Below, piece after piece: positions 42,079 to 51,311 of a stretch of 64,000 nt of DNA. A program made the translations under genes and the position numbers. Below the pieces are notes generated by a model. That model had not been told where the DNA came from. It did not search any database and worked only from the letters and a program-made list of their open reading frames with translations. The DNA is from UBA9732 sp963599445 (GTDB lineage Bacteria > Spirochaetota > Spirochaetia > Sphaerochaetales > Sphaerochaetaceae). Within the stretch, counting starts at the first letter, position 1. Each line of letters opens with the position of its first letter. The DNA is taken from positions 1-64,000 of the forward strand of contig CAVBWZ010000008.1 in the NCBI GenBank assembly GCA_963599445.1. Direction: 5' to 3'.

Positions 42079-42113
42079 TTGAGATAACTTGAACCATGGT
42101 GTACAATTCCATT
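42079..42113 (+). promoter_or_regulatory. Promoter of the Cys-rich lipoprotein gene, leaderless arrangement
   Basis: TTGAGA (42079-42084), 17 bp, TACAAT (42102-42107), then 6 bases and ATG 42114. No ribosome-binding site is present. Confidence 0.55.
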
Positions 42114-43370
42114 ATGAAGAAAACATTGCTATACATTTTGCTGGTCGTTGCGGCCATGACAGTCCTCTGTTCCTGTGAACAGAAAGTCCATGTCTGCACC
42201 TTCGACGAAGGTGTAGTTTCAAAAGATCCTTCATGCACGTCCACGGGCATTAGGAAAAGTACATGTACGGAGTGTGGAAAAACCCAAGAGGAAGAACTTC
42301 CAATGAAGGATCATATCTTCGTTGAAGGAGAAATCACCACGGCTTCGACATGTGCAACACCAGGAGTTCAGAAAATCTCATGTTCCGAATGTGGATATGA
42401 AAGCACAAAGTCTCTTGAGCTTGATTTCTCCAATCATAAAGGCGGAACTGAGTACAGACCTGAAGGGGGGGGGAAGCCTGGATACTTTACTCCAATCAAG
42501 GAGTATCCGTCATGTGCGGATTGTGGAGCAAAGCTATCTGAGGAGGGTCGAGACCTTTATAAACCTCTTGCTGGCTATTGGGCAAGCAACCAGTTTGAAA
42601 CTGAAGACGGCTCAATGCAGTACTTTGCATCGTTTGATTCTGACTCTCTTGTCCTTGGAATGTCAATCGAAGGCATCTATATGGAATTCCAATATGATTC
42701 TTACGAGGTGGGTACTTTGGGTACGACTTTTGGTCTTGTGTATACTTCTTTCGATGGTGGAAAAGAGAAGAGGCAAGTCATGAAGTTCGTTTCAGAGAAT
42801 GTTGAAGACGGAACGGTGGTCTTGTATGTCGATGAAGACAGTGAAGAGCCTTCTACCTTCAGACAGAAATCAACTCAGCCTCATGTCCATTCGTATAAGA
42901 CAGAAGCCACTTCAATGGAGATGCTCAATGAATATGGACGTGTTGGAGATTCTATGCATTACAAAGAAACGGATTGCGACCCATCTTTGCACGCTGAATT
43001 CAAGATTATTGAAGACCACGTATACGGAGAAGACGATACATGTACCGAATGTGGAACTGCACGTTGGTATAGAATGCGATGGATACACAAAACAGAAGGT
43101 TCGAACAGTGTGCTCGTATATGCTCAGTGCGAGGCTGGATTCGAACTTCCTGAACCTCCCGCGGGATATAGTTGTTGGAAAGGTCCGGAAGGCCTTATTG
43201 ACAGAGTAGACGGCAAATTCCCGGCTGTACATCCTACGAAGGACGACGAGATACTTGTAACGGAAATCCCTGTTGATACAATTCTGAACGACTATTCCTA
43301 TGGTGGTTATTGGGACGATATCCATAGCCACAGCATCATCTATGAACCTGCAAACCATCCAATTGAGTAG
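42114..43370 (+). CDS. Cys-rich repeat lipoprotein with an intragenic G9 tract
   Basis: 418 residues. Lipoprotein signal MKKTLLYILLVVAAM with lipobox VLCSC (Cys21). Several short modules carry CxxC pairs in the pattern CTxxGxxKxxCTECG...HxF (STCTECGKTQ, ATPGVQKISCSECGYES, CADCGAKLSE, CTECGTARW), the surface repeat often seen in gut bacterial adhesin-like proteins. The run GGGGGGGGG (42465-42473) encodes EGGGK. Loss or gain of one G shifts the frame, making the protein switchable. The start is ATG 42114, on the predicted transcription start. It shares its promoter region with no other gene. Confidence 0.75.
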   Translation: MKKTLLYILLVVAAMTVLCSCEQKVHVCTFDEGVVSKDPSCTSTGIRKSTCTECGKTQEEELPMKDHIFVEGEITTASTCATPGVQKISCSECGYESTKSLELDFSNHKGGTEYRPEGGGKPGYFTPIKEYPSCADCGAKLSEEGRDLYKPLAGYWASNQFETEDGSMQYFASFDSDSLVLGMSIEGIYMEFQYDSYEVGTLGTTFGLVYTSFDGGKEKRQVMKFVSENVEDGTVVLYVDEDSEEPSTFRQKSTQPHVHSYKTEATSMEMLNEYGRVGDSMHYKETDCDPSLHAEFKIIEDHVYGEDDTCTECGTARWYRMRWIHKTEGSNSVLVYAQCEAGFELPEPPAGYSCWKGPEGLIDRVDGKFPAVHPTKDDEILVTEIPVDTILNDYSYGGYWDDIHSHSIIYEPANHPIE

Positions 43371-43444
43371 AACAACGTGAGGCCTCCTTCATGGAGGCCG
43401 TTCTTTTGTTCTGAGAGATTTGTCTTTCTAAGGATAAATGTTTC

Positions 43445-43536
43445 AATTTACCGCAAATCTCTCCGACAATTTACCGCAAATCTCTCCGACAAAATACCAC
43501 AAATCTATCTGACGAAATGCCGCAAATCTCTCCGGT
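43445..43536. repeat. Four 23-bp tandem repeats upstream of a DUF4143 ATPase gene
   Basis: The unit AATTTACCGCAAATCTCTCC plus GAC occurs four times head to tail. Units 1 and 2 are identical, and units 3 and 4 have a few changes. There are no spacers between units. The last unit ends about 50 bases before the ATPase start, so the array covers its promoter region. Confidence 0.85.
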
Positions 43537-43586
43537 GGAGTTGACTTTTTCCTTATAATGGTACACTTTATAAGCAATGGAGAGCA

Positions 43587-44885
43587 ATGGCTATGTCTTT
43601 CGATTATATCAAGCGGGTATGTGATAGAGAACTTCAGATGAAGCTTGAAGCCTTTGGTGCAGTGCATATCGTTGGTCCAAAATGGTGTGGGAAAACGACT
43701 ACTGCAAAGCAATTTGCAAAGAGCTTCATTGAGTTGCAGGATCCAGACAAACGGGATATGTATTTGGAGACGGCCAAGATCAAGCCTTCGAACCTCCTTG
43801 TAGGAGAGAACCCTAGATTGATAGACGAATGGCAGATTGCCCCCAACCTCTGGGATGCCGTTAGGGTTTCTGTCGACCGCAGGAATGAAGATGGCCTGTA
43901 TATCCTGACAGGATCCAATTCGATTGATAAATCCCAAATCATGCATACTGGTACAGGTCGTATAGATACTCTTTCCATGTATCCCATGAGTTTGTACGAA
44001 TCTGGAGAATCCAATGGTAGCGTTTCTTTGTTCGAGCTGTTCAACAATCCAAAAACTCTTGACGATGGATGCGAATCCAATCTATCGATAGACAATCTTA
44101 TCTACGCTGCAAGTAGAGGAGGGTGGCCATCATCGATTTTGAAAAAGAACGACAGTTCCAAACTTCTTGTCGCTCAAAGCTATTTCGAAAGCCTGTGTCG
44201 TGAAGATATGTCCAGTGTGGACGGAACGAGAAGAAACGAAACAACTTCAAGGCTTCTTCTTCGTTCCTATGCTCGCAATATTTCGACAGTTGCTACAAAC
44301 CAATCCATAATCAAGGATATAAAAGCCAATGCCGATATATCGGATTCGACTTTCTACGACTACGTGAATGCATTGAAAAAGCTGTATGTAATACAGGATG
44401 TGGAGGCTTGGTGCCCTGCAATACGGTCTAAAAGTGCAATCCAAGCAACAGACAAAAGGGAATTCGTCGATCCTTCCCTTGTTGTTGCAGCTCTTGGTGT
44501 TGGACCCGAATACTTCAACCTTGATTTGAAGACCTTTGGTTTCATATTCGAGACTCTGTGCATACGGGATTTGAAAGTGTATTCGGATGCGCTTGGAGGA
44601 AAAGTCTCATATTATCGTGATAGATATGGGCTTGAAGCTGATTGTGTACTCCATCTGCGTGATGGCCGATATGCTCTCATGGAATTCAAATTGGGTAGTA
44701 CTGATATTGAGGAGGGTGCCAAGCATTTGAATGAGATAGAAGAGTTGGTAAAACAGTACAATTTGAAGGAAACCCAAGCCAAATTGAGACTTCCTGATTT
44801 GAAAATCGTGATTACAGGAACCCAATATGGCTATACAAGACCTGATGGCGTTTTGGTTGTACCTATAGGGTGTCTAAAAGATTGA
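43587..44885 (+). CDS. ATP-binding protein with DUF4143 (AAA_14) domain
   Basis: 432 residues. N-terminal P-loop ATPase with Walker A GPKWCGKTT (30-38), Walker B-like PRLIDEWQ and sensor LTGSNS. The C-terminal DUF4143 domain has the PD-(D/E)xK-like segment VSYYRDRYGLEADCVLHLRDGRYALMEFKLG. The family is widespread in gut bacteria as solitary genes; the role is not established. GGAGAG lies before ATG 43587; a second in-frame ATG lies 6 bases on. Four 23-bp repeats upstream may be its own control or target site. Confidence 0.85.
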   Translation: MAMSFDYIKRVCDRELQMKLEAFGAVHIVGPKWCGKTTTAKQFAKSFIELQDPDKRDMYLETAKIKPSNLLVGENPRLIDEWQIAPNLWDAVRVSVDRRNEDGLYILTGSNSIDKSQIMHTGTGRIDTLSMYPMSLYESGESNGSVSLFELFNNPKTLDDGCESNLSIDNLIYAASRGGWPSSILKKNDSSKLLVAQSYFESLCREDMSSVDGTRRNETTSRLLLRSYARNISTVATNQSIIKDIKANADISDSTFYDYVNALKKLYVIQDVEAWCPAIRSKSAIQATDKREFVDPSLVVAALGVGPEYFNLDLKTFGFIFETLCIRDLKVYSDALGGKVSYYRDRYGLEADCVLHLRDGRYALMEFKLGSTDIEEGAKHLNEIEELVKQYNLKETQAKLRLPDLKIVITGTQYGYTRPDGVLVVPIGCLKD

Positions 44886-44907
44886 ATGAACTTCAAAAAC
44901 TCAAAGG

Positions 44908-45540
44908 CTAGAATACATCTTTAAGGTCTGAAAGTCTGTCTATCATGCAGTCTGCAATGCCGGCTCCAAAGGAGGGGTTCTGGATGGCTGCAAGGCCGGT
45001 TCGCATCCAAACGGTCTTCATTCCAAGAGCCTTTGCAGGTTTCATGTCGTTGTCCAGGCGGTCTCCAACCATCACGCATTGGCTTGCATCGCAGCCGGAT
45101 GCCTCGATTGCCATCAGGAAAACTCTAGGCGATGGCTTTGAGACCCCCGCCTCTGCGGATGCAATCACTATGTCGAAGAACCCAAGGATTCCCCACTTCT
45201 CAAGGCGGTCTTTGGTTCCAATAGGTTGGTTTGCAATCACTCCAAGCCTGTAGCCTTTTGATTTCAAATACGAGAGGGTGTCAAATGCATCTGGAAACAA
45301 AACTTCGTCGCAGGACGGCCATGGCGTCATCTCAAGTCCAAAGTGCTTTCGTGCTGCGGAGTTCCCGTCAAGGCCTTCCATTGCGAATCCTCGACGGGCT
45401 TCATCGAATTCCTCAAAGGAAACGTCGTTTCCAACCAAAGTGGCCTTCTTCAGCATGGAACGCGCGTGGTTGTCGTATGCAATGGTCTCATCCACGAGTG
45501 TTGAACCTACATCGAAGAATATCCATCTGACATCATCCAT
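44908..45540 (-). CDS. HAD family hydrolase
   Basis: 210 residues. HAD motifs in order: motif I FFDVGSTLVD (the second Asp is Gly-Ser here: D-V-G instead of D-x-D), motif II VIANQP (Asn in place of Thr/Ser region), motif III Lys in GVSKPSPRVF, motif IV MVGDRLDNDM. The DVG in motif I removes the usual acid/base Asp, which occurs in some family members. Probably a small-molecule phosphatase; the substrate is not predictable. GGAGGAGG lies 5 bases before ATG 45540. It lies just downstream of tRNA-Val on the same strand, separated by a terminator. Confidence 0.8.
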   Translation of the reverse strand: MDDVRWIFFDVGSTLVDETIAYDNHARSMLKKATLVGNDVSFEEFDEARRGFAMEGLDGNSAARKHFGLEMTPWPSCDEVLFPDAFDTLSYLKSKGYRLGVIANQPIGTKDRLEKWGILGFFDIVIASAEAGVSKPSPRVFLMAIEASGCDASQCVMVGDRLDNDMKPAKALGMKTVWMRTGLAAIQNPSFGAGIADCMIDRLSDLKDVF

Positions 45541-45575
45541 ATTGGCCTCCTCCATAGTTCACGTCCCCAAAAGGT

Positions 45576-45604
45576 ACAAAAAAAGGAGCCTTAGCAGACT
45601 CCTT
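45576..45604 (-). terminator. Terminator of the tRNA-Val gene
   Basis: On the minus strand AAGGAG (45599-45604 complement) and CTCCTT (45583-45588 complement) form the stem, followed by a run of T (plus-strand A at 45576-45584). Confidence 0.8.
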
Positions 45605-45608
45605 GATT

Positions 45609-45680
45609 TGACGACGGTAGGATTTGAACCTACGACAACCAGTGTGTAAGACTGGGGCTCTCCCGCTGAGCTACATCGCC
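45609..45680 (-). tRNA. tRNA-Val (anticodon TAC)
   Basis: A 72-base cloverleaf: acceptor GGCGATG/CGTCGTC, D-arm GCTC-AGCGGGA-GAGC, anticodon arm CCAGT-CTTACAC-ACTGG with anticodon TAC, variable loop TTGTC and T-arm GTAGG-TTCAAAT-CCTAC. The discriminator base is A and no CCA is encoded. Its own terminator follows. Confidence 0.95.
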
Positions 45681-45760
45681 ATGCAAGGGAGAATCTAGCA
45701 TCTTGAGCCAAAAGTGTCAACCAATTGCAGAGCGACACCCACCACGGAATTGTCTCCTGT

Positions 45761-45793
45761 TCGGGCACATACGGACGCATACGGACACATACC
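45761..45793. repeat. 10-bp-period degenerate tandem repeat, array 4 (short)
   Basis: Three units in 10-bp phase (TCGGGCACAT, ACGGACGCAT, ACGGACACAT) just upstream of the yggS promoter. Confidence 0.55.
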
Positions 45794-45795
45794 AT

Positions 45796-45832
45796 TTGAT
45801 ATCATTGCGTTTTGAGGGTAGAATCAAGCCAT
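45796..45832 (+). promoter_or_regulatory. yggS operon promoter, leaderless arrangement
   Basis: TTGATA (45796-45801), 17 bp, TAGAAT (45819-45824), then 8 bases and ATG 45833. No ribosome-binding site fits between. Confidence 0.55.
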
Positions 45833-46594
45833 ATGAACGAAGAAGCCACATCAAAGATGGAAAGGATAGAAGAATACAGACGCACCATAAAGGCCATGGA
45901 GTCCAGGATAGGTAGAGCCCGTCTCATGGCGGTGAGCAAGACACGTAGCCTTGAAGAGATAATGGATGCCTACAGTGCCGGTGCAAGGCTCTTTGGCGAG
46001 AACCACGTGCAGGAGATAGTCGAGAAGTTCTCAAAAGACGGACTGTCACATAAGCCGCAGGACCTTGAGCTTCATATGATAGGACATCTTCAAAGCAACA
46101 AGGTCAACAAGGTCGTGCCGTTGGTGGACATGATAGAAAGCATCGATTCGCTTGGGCTTCTTGAAAAGGTTGATAGGGCCGCCGAAAAGTCCAACAAGAC
46201 TATGGACGTGCTACTTGAAGTCAACACAAGCGGTGAGGTGGCCAAGAGCGGCTTTGAAAGCGAAGAGGAACTCTTCGAGTGCATAGAGAAGGCAAGAGGG
46301 CTGCACAACATACGCATAAGGGGTCTCATGACTGTTGGACCTGTTGCGTGCAGGCCAGAGGACAAGGATAGGCTTACGAACGAAGCGTTCTCATACTTGA
46401 AAAGGCTTTTCGACTCCATAAAAGACAAAAAGCAAGCTGGTACATACCCATACGTCGATATGGACATCCTTTCCATGGGTATGAGCGGGGACTACATGAT
46501 TGGCGTTGCAAACGGATCCACGGAGGTCCGTATTGGAACGGCTATCTTTGGCGCACGCGACTACAGTCAGGCCGGTACGGAGGCTTGCAAATGA
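45833..46594 (+). CDS. YggS/PLPBP family pyridoxal phosphate homeostasis protein
   Basis: 253 residues. A single-domain TIM-barrel PLP-binding protein that buffers PLP and affects amino-acid pools; no enzyme activity is known. The PLP lysine lies in RLMAVSKTRS. Other family blocks are FGENHVQEIVEK, HMIGHLQSNKVNKV, LLEVNTSGEVAKSGF, IRGLMTVGP and LSMGMSGDYMIGVANGSTEVRIGTAIFG. First gene of a five-gene operon. The start at 45833 coincides with the predicted transcription start. Confidence 0.9.
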   Translation: MNEEATSKMERIEEYRRTIKAMESRIGRARLMAVSKTRSLEEIMDAYSAGARLFGENHVQEIVEKFSKDGLSHKPQDLELHMIGHLQSNKVNKVVPLVDMIESIDSLGLLEKVDRAAEKSNKTMDVLLEVNTSGEVAKSGFESEEELFECIEKARGLHNIRIRGLMTVGPVACRPEDKDRLTNEAFSYLKRLFDSIKDKKQAGTYPYVDMDILSMGMSGDYMIGVANGSTEVRIGTAIFGARDYSQAGTEACK

Positions 46595-46899
46595 AGAGAC
46601 TCATAACGGCTGTAGTCATCGCAGTCCTTCTCTTTGGCATTGCAAACCCAGTCTTTGCGCTGAGCATGGACGGCTACGAACCATACACGAAGGCCGAGTT
46701 TCCCAAATGGTCATTGGATCTGAGACGTGCCGAGACCTTATTCTTTGGAGGCATACCAATAGCCTTCCCCCTTGTGGGCGTAGCGTACTCGATAGCCGGA
46801 CAGAGCCCCGAGTTCCTACAGACGCTTGGCATAGCATGCGCCGTGTCCGCTGCCATAACGCTCATAGACTACATAATAGGAGCAGTAAGTGCGAATTGA
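46591..46899 (+). CDS. Hypothetical small membrane protein
   Basis: 102 residues, not recognised. An N-terminal signal-like helix (MKRLITAVVIAVLLFGIANP, possibly cleaved after VFA) precedes an Arg-rich stretch (DLRRAETLFFGG) and two hydrophobic segments (about 50-68 and 78-98). It overlaps yggS by 4 bases (ATGA) and the next gene by 11, with GGAGG upstream of ATG 46591, so it is a real member of the operon. Predicted inner-membrane. Confidence 0.7.
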   Translation: MKRLITAVVIAVLLFGIANPVFALSMDGYEPYTKAEFPKWSLDLRRAETLFFGGIPIAFPLVGVAYSIAGQSPEFLQTLGIACAVSAAITLIDYIIGAVSAN

Positions 46900-47932
46900 A
46901 CGAAACTACGAATTCACAGTGGAGGATGGGGTCCAGAAACAGCGTGTGGATGCCTACCTCGCCTCAAAGATAGAAGGCCTCTCCAGATCCGCTCTGTCCA
47001 ACCCAATGAGCTCTATGACCATAAACGGCAGGCCATCCAAGAAGAGCGATGCCGTGAAGGAAGGTGACATCGTCACCCTTTCCTATGTAGCCGATGTCTT
47101 TGAGAAGGTCGAACCTCAGGACATACCCCTTGATGTGCTGTACGAAGACAGCTCGATGCTTGTGATAAACAAAGCCCAAGGGATGGTCGTGCATCCTGGG
47201 GCGGGGAACATAGACGGGACGATAGTGAACGCCCTTGCGTACCGCTACGGACAGGATTTCATAGATGCCATGGCCGACGAATGCGATGTGACGCGCCCTG
47301 GTATCGTCCATAGACTTGACAAGGATACAAGCGGCGTGATGGTCATAGCGCTCAACGCCAAGACCCATGCCGCTTTGAGCGCCCAGTTCCAGAACAGGGA
47401 GATAGAAAAGTACTACTATGCGTTCTGTGATGGCATCATTCCAAAGCATGAGGACGACATAGAGTGCCTTCTTGCAAGGGACAGGAACAACCGCAAGCTG
47501 TTCGTTCCAGTCAAAGAGAAGAGGTACATAATCCAAGGCGGCCTTTCCAAGAAGAGGACTCAGGAGATAATGGATGAGGTCTACACCGATCCAAAGTACA
47601 AGGTCGGCGGCTCCGTTGACAGGTTCGCAGAGGGCAAGTACAGCAAAAGCCACTACGAGGTTGTGAAGCAGCTTCCAAGGGCGGCGCTTGTCAAGGTTAG
47701 GATCTTCACCGGGCGCACCCATCAGATAAGGGTGCACATGAAGAGCATAGGGCATCCTGTCATTGGTGATGTGATGTACAACAACCGCCTTTCACGCTTT
47801 CCCGGATGGTCCCTCATGCTCCATAGCTCCATCCTGGAGATAAGCCATCCCGATACCGGCGAGATGATGCATTTCGAGGCGTCTCTTCCACAAAGGTTCG
47901 TTGACCTGGAAGATGCCTTGAGAAAGGAATGA
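46889..47932 (+). CDS. RluD-family 23S rRNA pseudouridine synthase
   Basis: 347 residues: an S4 domain (about 10-75: VDAYLASKIEGLSRSAL) followed by the RluA-type catalytic domain with the Asp in PGIVHRLDKDTSGVMV (HRLD motif) and the C-terminal FTGRTHQIRVHMKSIGHPVIGD. It contains an insertion of about 40 residues (ARDRNNRKLFVPVKEK...) after the active site. Family members modify 23S rRNA helix 69 or nearby. GTG start with AGGAG 6 bases upstream. Confidence 0.9.
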   Translation: MRIERNYEFTVEDGVQKQRVDAYLASKIEGLSRSALSNPMSSMTINGRPSKKSDAVKEGDIVTLSYVADVFEKVEPQDIPLDVLYEDSSMLVINKAQGMVVHPGAGNIDGTIVNALAYRYGQDFIDAMADECDVTRPGIVHRLDKDTSGVMVIALNAKTHAALSAQFQNREIEKYYYAFCDGIIPKHEDDIECLLARDRNNRKLFVPVKEKRYIIQGGLSKKRTQEIMDEVYTDPKYKVGGSVDRFAEGKYSKSHYEVVKQLPRAALVKVRIFTGRTHQIRVHMKSIGHPVIGDVMYNNRLSRFPGWSLMLHSSILEISHPDTGEMMHFEASLPQRFVDLEDALRKE

Positions 47933-47942
47933 CGGTAAATAC

Positions 47943-48881
47943 ATGGAAAACAGCATGGAAGGTGTGGTCCTTAGGTCCATAAACAACATATACTCGGTGC
48001 GCACTTCTCAAGGGGAGGTGTTCAGCTGCAGGATAAAGGGCAAGCACCTTGCCCAGGCCAACGGCGAATACAACCCAATAGTCGTGGGGGACATCGTGGA
48101 TTTCACCCAAAGCGGCACAGTCGAGGGACTTGTCACAGGACGTCATGACAGGAAAGGAGTGTTCGCCCGTTGGAACGACAAGAGGCAGCTCAACCAGACG
48201 ATCTGCGCCAACATGGACGTTGTGGTGTGCGTATGCAGCATAGAGAGCCCTCCGTTCAGGCCGCGTTTCGTGGATAGGGTCCTTGCATGCTGCCGCAACG
48301 TGCCTGTGATGATAGTGCTCAACAAGTGCGACATCCTTCTTACCCAGTGGGAGCAGGAGCGCTTTCAGCTGTACAGGAAACTGGGGTACGAGACCACAGC
48401 GGTATCGGCACAGACAGGCGAGAACATAGACCGTCTCATAGAGGCCCTGCAGGGTAAGGTTGCGGCTTTCGTGGGGCAGAGCGGTGTTGGAAAGAGCTCC
48501 CTTGTTAACAGGCTGCTTGGTGCAAGCCAGCGAGTGGGGGAGGTGAGCGAAAAGTACAATAGGGGAAGGCATACGACCAACTACGCCCTCATGCTGGACG
48601 GCCAGGGCTTCACGCTCATAGATACGCCGGGTTTCAGGGAGATATCGGTGCCGCATGACGACCCGCACCTCATTGCACAAGCGTTTCCGGAGTTCGTGGA
48701 GGCCGCGCCCAAGTGCGCATTCGCATCGTGCCTTCATGTGAACGAACCGGACTGCGAGGTGCTGAGGCGTTTGGAGAAAGGAAGCATAGATCCAGATAGG
48801 TATGAAAGCTATGTGCGAATGCTTGAATCGCTGGACGAAAGGCTTCCCGTTTGGAGTAGGAAATGTTCAAAAGGACAGTGA
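47943..48881 (+). CDS. rsgA: Ribosome small subunit-dependent GTPase A
   Basis: 312 residues: an OB-fold (about 1-70), then a circularly permuted GTPase with G4 LNKCD first, then G1 GQSGVGKSS (about 178-186), G3 DTPGFR, and a C-terminal zinc finger with Cys and His in CAFASCLHVNEPDC. It assists late 30S maturation. The ribosome-binding site is weak (AGGA 14 bases upstream). It overlaps mutS2 by 19 bases. Confidence 0.93.
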   Translation: MENSMEGVVLRSINNIYSVRTSQGEVFSCRIKGKHLAQANGEYNPIVVGDIVDFTQSGTVEGLVTGRHDRKGVFARWNDKRQLNQTICANMDVVVCVCSIESPPFRPRFVDRVLACCRNVPVMIVLNKCDILLTQWEQERFQLYRKLGYETTAVSAQTGENIDRLIEALQGKVAAFVGQSGVGKSSLVNRLLGASQRVGEVSEKYNRGRHTTNYALMLDGQGFTLIDTPGFREISVPHDDPHLIAQAFPEFVEAAPKCAFASCLHVNEPDCEVLRRLEKGSIDPDRYESYVRMLESLDERLPVWSRKCSKGQ

Positions 48882-51292
48882 TGGACCTTGGGTTGGACCA
48901 GGTCCTTGACAGTATAGCGCATCTTGCGTTGAGCACCCAGGGAGGGAATTCCGTAAGACGTGCAAAGCCCATATTCGACAAGGATGCTTATTTGACCCGC
49001 CAAAGTCAGGTTGCAGCTGCATCGTATGCAATAGGCGAAGCGCCCAAGAGAAACGTATTCGTTGAGTCGTTTCCCGATATATCCGGGGTGTTCGCTTCCA
49101 TTGAGGCCAACCCTGTTGCATCCCTCACCGGAGAACAGGTCTACGACGTAGGGCTTTTCATACGCAGCGCAGGGCTTCTTAGGTCGTTGCTATCTCTTTC
49201 CAACGAGCCCGATTGCGCTGACAGGGAAAACGGCGTGGATGGCATTATAGAGGAGATTCCTCATGAGCTCCTTGACTTGGAGAACGAGGTCTTCAGCATC
49301 CTTGAATCCCCAGGGCAGGTGAAGGAGAACTATCCAACCGTAAAGGCGCTTAGGGACAAGGCCGATGCCAAACGTGCTGAACGCAGCCGCATGGCTCAGG
49401 ACATGATGAGGAACAATTCATCTCTCATGCAGTCCAACGCTGCGGTCATGAGGGACGGAAGGATAGTCCTTCCGGTCAGGAGTGAATCCAAGGGTTCCGT
49501 TGAGGGCTATGTCCAAAGCTATTCGTCAAGCGGTGGCACGGTGTTCATGGAGCCGTTCAGACTCGTTGACATGAACAACGCAGTCGTGATGTCCCAACAG
49601 GCCATAGACATAGAGATTGCAAGGCTCATTGGAGGCTTGTCAGACATGGTAAAGGCGTGTGAAGTGCAGCTTAGAACCCTTGCATCACAGGTGATGCAGG
49701 CGGACTTCCTCTATGCCTTCGCATCATGGGCGCGCCTAAACCAGTGCTGTAGGACCCTGCTTGTGGAAGGCGGCCATGCCTCCATCGCAGGAGGGGAAGG
49801 TGAAGAGAACGGGCTTTGCAACCTTATACACGCACGCCATCCACTGCTGGGTGCAAAGTGCGTGCCAATAGACCTTAGGGTTCCAGCCGGATACAAGGCG
49901 ATTGTCCTTACAGGTCCAAACGCAGGAGGAAAGACCGTCACGATGAAGACGGTTGGGCTATTCTCCATACTCAACCAGATATGCGGCTTCATTCCAGCCC
50001 AGGATGGTAGCTCGCTTGCGTTGTTCGACAACGTTTTCACGGATATCGGCGATGATCAGAGCATCGAGAACAACCTTTCCACGTTCAGCGGACACGTGAA
50101 GAGCATAGGGTTCATACTGCGTTCCATGACGCCTGATTCGCTTGTTATCCTGGACGAACTTGGAAGTGGTACGGATCCACAGGAGGGTGCGGCCCTTGCC
50201 CGTTCCATATTGGAATACTGCACTGGCAGGGCGGCGCTTACTCTTACTACGTCCCACCACGGGGTGCTGAAGCAGTATGCCTATTCCTCGAAGAACGTCC
50301 TCAACGCTTCCATGGAGTTCAATGAGCAGACACTTGAGCCAACCTTCAAGGTCATTGCAGGCCTTCCCGGTGAAAGCCACGCCATAGACACCGCAAAGAG
50401 GATGCATCTTCCAAAGAGCGTGGTTGCATGTGCCCAGAAATACCTTGGTGAGGAGGCCGTGAAGATATCCTCCATCATAAGAGGGCTTGAACAGAAGAGA
50501 AGGGAGGCCGATACCAAAGCTGCGGAGCTTTCAAGAAGGCTTCGCGCTGTGGAGAACGAAGAGCGCCACATCGCAAATGAAAACCGTAGACTCAAGGCTA
50601 TGGAGAACCGCCTTAGAAAGGGTTCCTTGTTGGAGTACGACAAGGCCCTCAAAGATTCCAGAAAGCGTCTTGAAAACCTCGTGGCGGAGATCCGGGTTGG
50701 TGAGATGAACAGGGAGAAGACCCAAAAGGTCAAGTCCTTCATCTCGGAAATGGAAGGCAAAAAGGACGAGATGGAAGCCCAAATCGCCAAGGTGGACAAC
50801 GAAATAGACGAATACGATGCAAAAGAGGACATTGCAAGTGAGCTTCATGTAGACCTTGAGCCTGGCATGGACGTACTCTGCGGCCCAAACAAACGTGAGG
50901 GTTCCGTAATAAGGAAGGCGGGCGAAGGCAAGTGGGTCGTCGCCATAGGGCCTATGAAATTCACCTTCAAGGAAAGCGAACTTACGGTTCCACGCAGGGC
51001 TGCAACGGTCAAGTCATACTCGTTCGATTCCGGCTCAAAGGCTCCGGCACCAAAGTTGTCGTTGGATCTCAGGGGCTACAGGCTTGAAGCGGCGCTTGAT
51101 GCCATAGACAGCCAGCTTGAAGCCTGCTGCATACATGGAATGAAGAGCTTCTCCATCATACACGGCTATGGTGACGGCATTTTGTCCTCAGGGATCCACC
51201 GGCACTTGAACGCAAGTCCCCTCGTGGAATCCTACAAATTCGCCCATCCCGATGACGGAGGGCAGGGCAAGACTTACGTCACTTTGAAATAA
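48863..51292 (+). CDS. mutS2: Endonuclease MutS2
   Basis: 809 residues. The MutS-type ATPase core has Walker A GPNAGGKT (about 351-358), the Walker B region LVILDELGSGTDPQEG and TTSHHGVLKQYA. A long coiled coil (about 530-650, rich in Lys and Glu) follows. The C-terminal Smr nuclease domain has LDLRGYRLEAALDAID and IIHGYGDG (about 735-809). MutS2 limits homologous recombination and can rescue collided ribosomes. Last gene of the yggS operon, overlapping rsgA. Confidence 0.95.
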   Translation: MFKRTVMDLGLDQVLDSIAHLALSTQGGNSVRRAKPIFDKDAYLTRQSQVAAASYAIGEAPKRNVFVESFPDISGVFASIEANPVASLTGEQVYDVGLFIRSAGLLRSLLSLSNEPDCADRENGVDGIIEEIPHELLDLENEVFSILESPGQVKENYPTVKALRDKADAKRAERSRMAQDMMRNNSSLMQSNAAVMRDGRIVLPVRSESKGSVEGYVQSYSSSGGTVFMEPFRLVDMNNAVVMSQQAIDIEIARLIGGLSDMVKACEVQLRTLASQVMQADFLYAFASWARLNQCCRTLLVEGGHASIAGGEGEENGLCNLIHARHPLLGAKCVPIDLRVPAGYKAIVLTGPNAGGKTVTMKTVGLFSILNQICGFIPAQDGSSLALFDNVFTDIGDDQSIENNLSTFSGHVKSIGFILRSMTPDSLVILDELGSGTDPQEGAALARSILEYCTGRAALTLTTSHHGVLKQYAYSSKNVLNASMEFNEQTLEPTFKVIAGLPGESHAIDTAKRMHLPKSVVACAQKYLGEEAVKISSIIRGLEQKRREADTKAAELSRRLRAVENEERHIANENRRLKAMENRLRKGSLLEYDKALKDSRKRLENLVAEIRVGEMNREKTQKVKSFISEMEGKKDEMEAQIAKVDNEIDEYDAKEDIASELHVDLEPGMDVLCGPNKREGSVIRKAGEGKWVVAIGPMKFTFKESELTVPRRAATVKSYSFDSGSKAPAPKLSLDLRGYRLEAALDAIDSQLEACCIHGMKSFSIIHGYGDGILSSGIHRHLNASPLVESYKFAHPDDGGQGKTYVTLK

Positions 51293-51311
51293 GTTCCTCA
51301 AGGAGGCTTTT

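Noticed and set aside
43445..43536. CRISPR array
   Set aside because: The 23-bp units are directly adjacent with no spacers and no cas genes are nearby; it is a tandem repeat.
43443..43946. Minus-strand ORF through the 23-bp repeats into the DUF4143 gene
   Set aside because: Antisense to a well-supported ATPase gene; openness is a by-product of codon bias and of the repeat.
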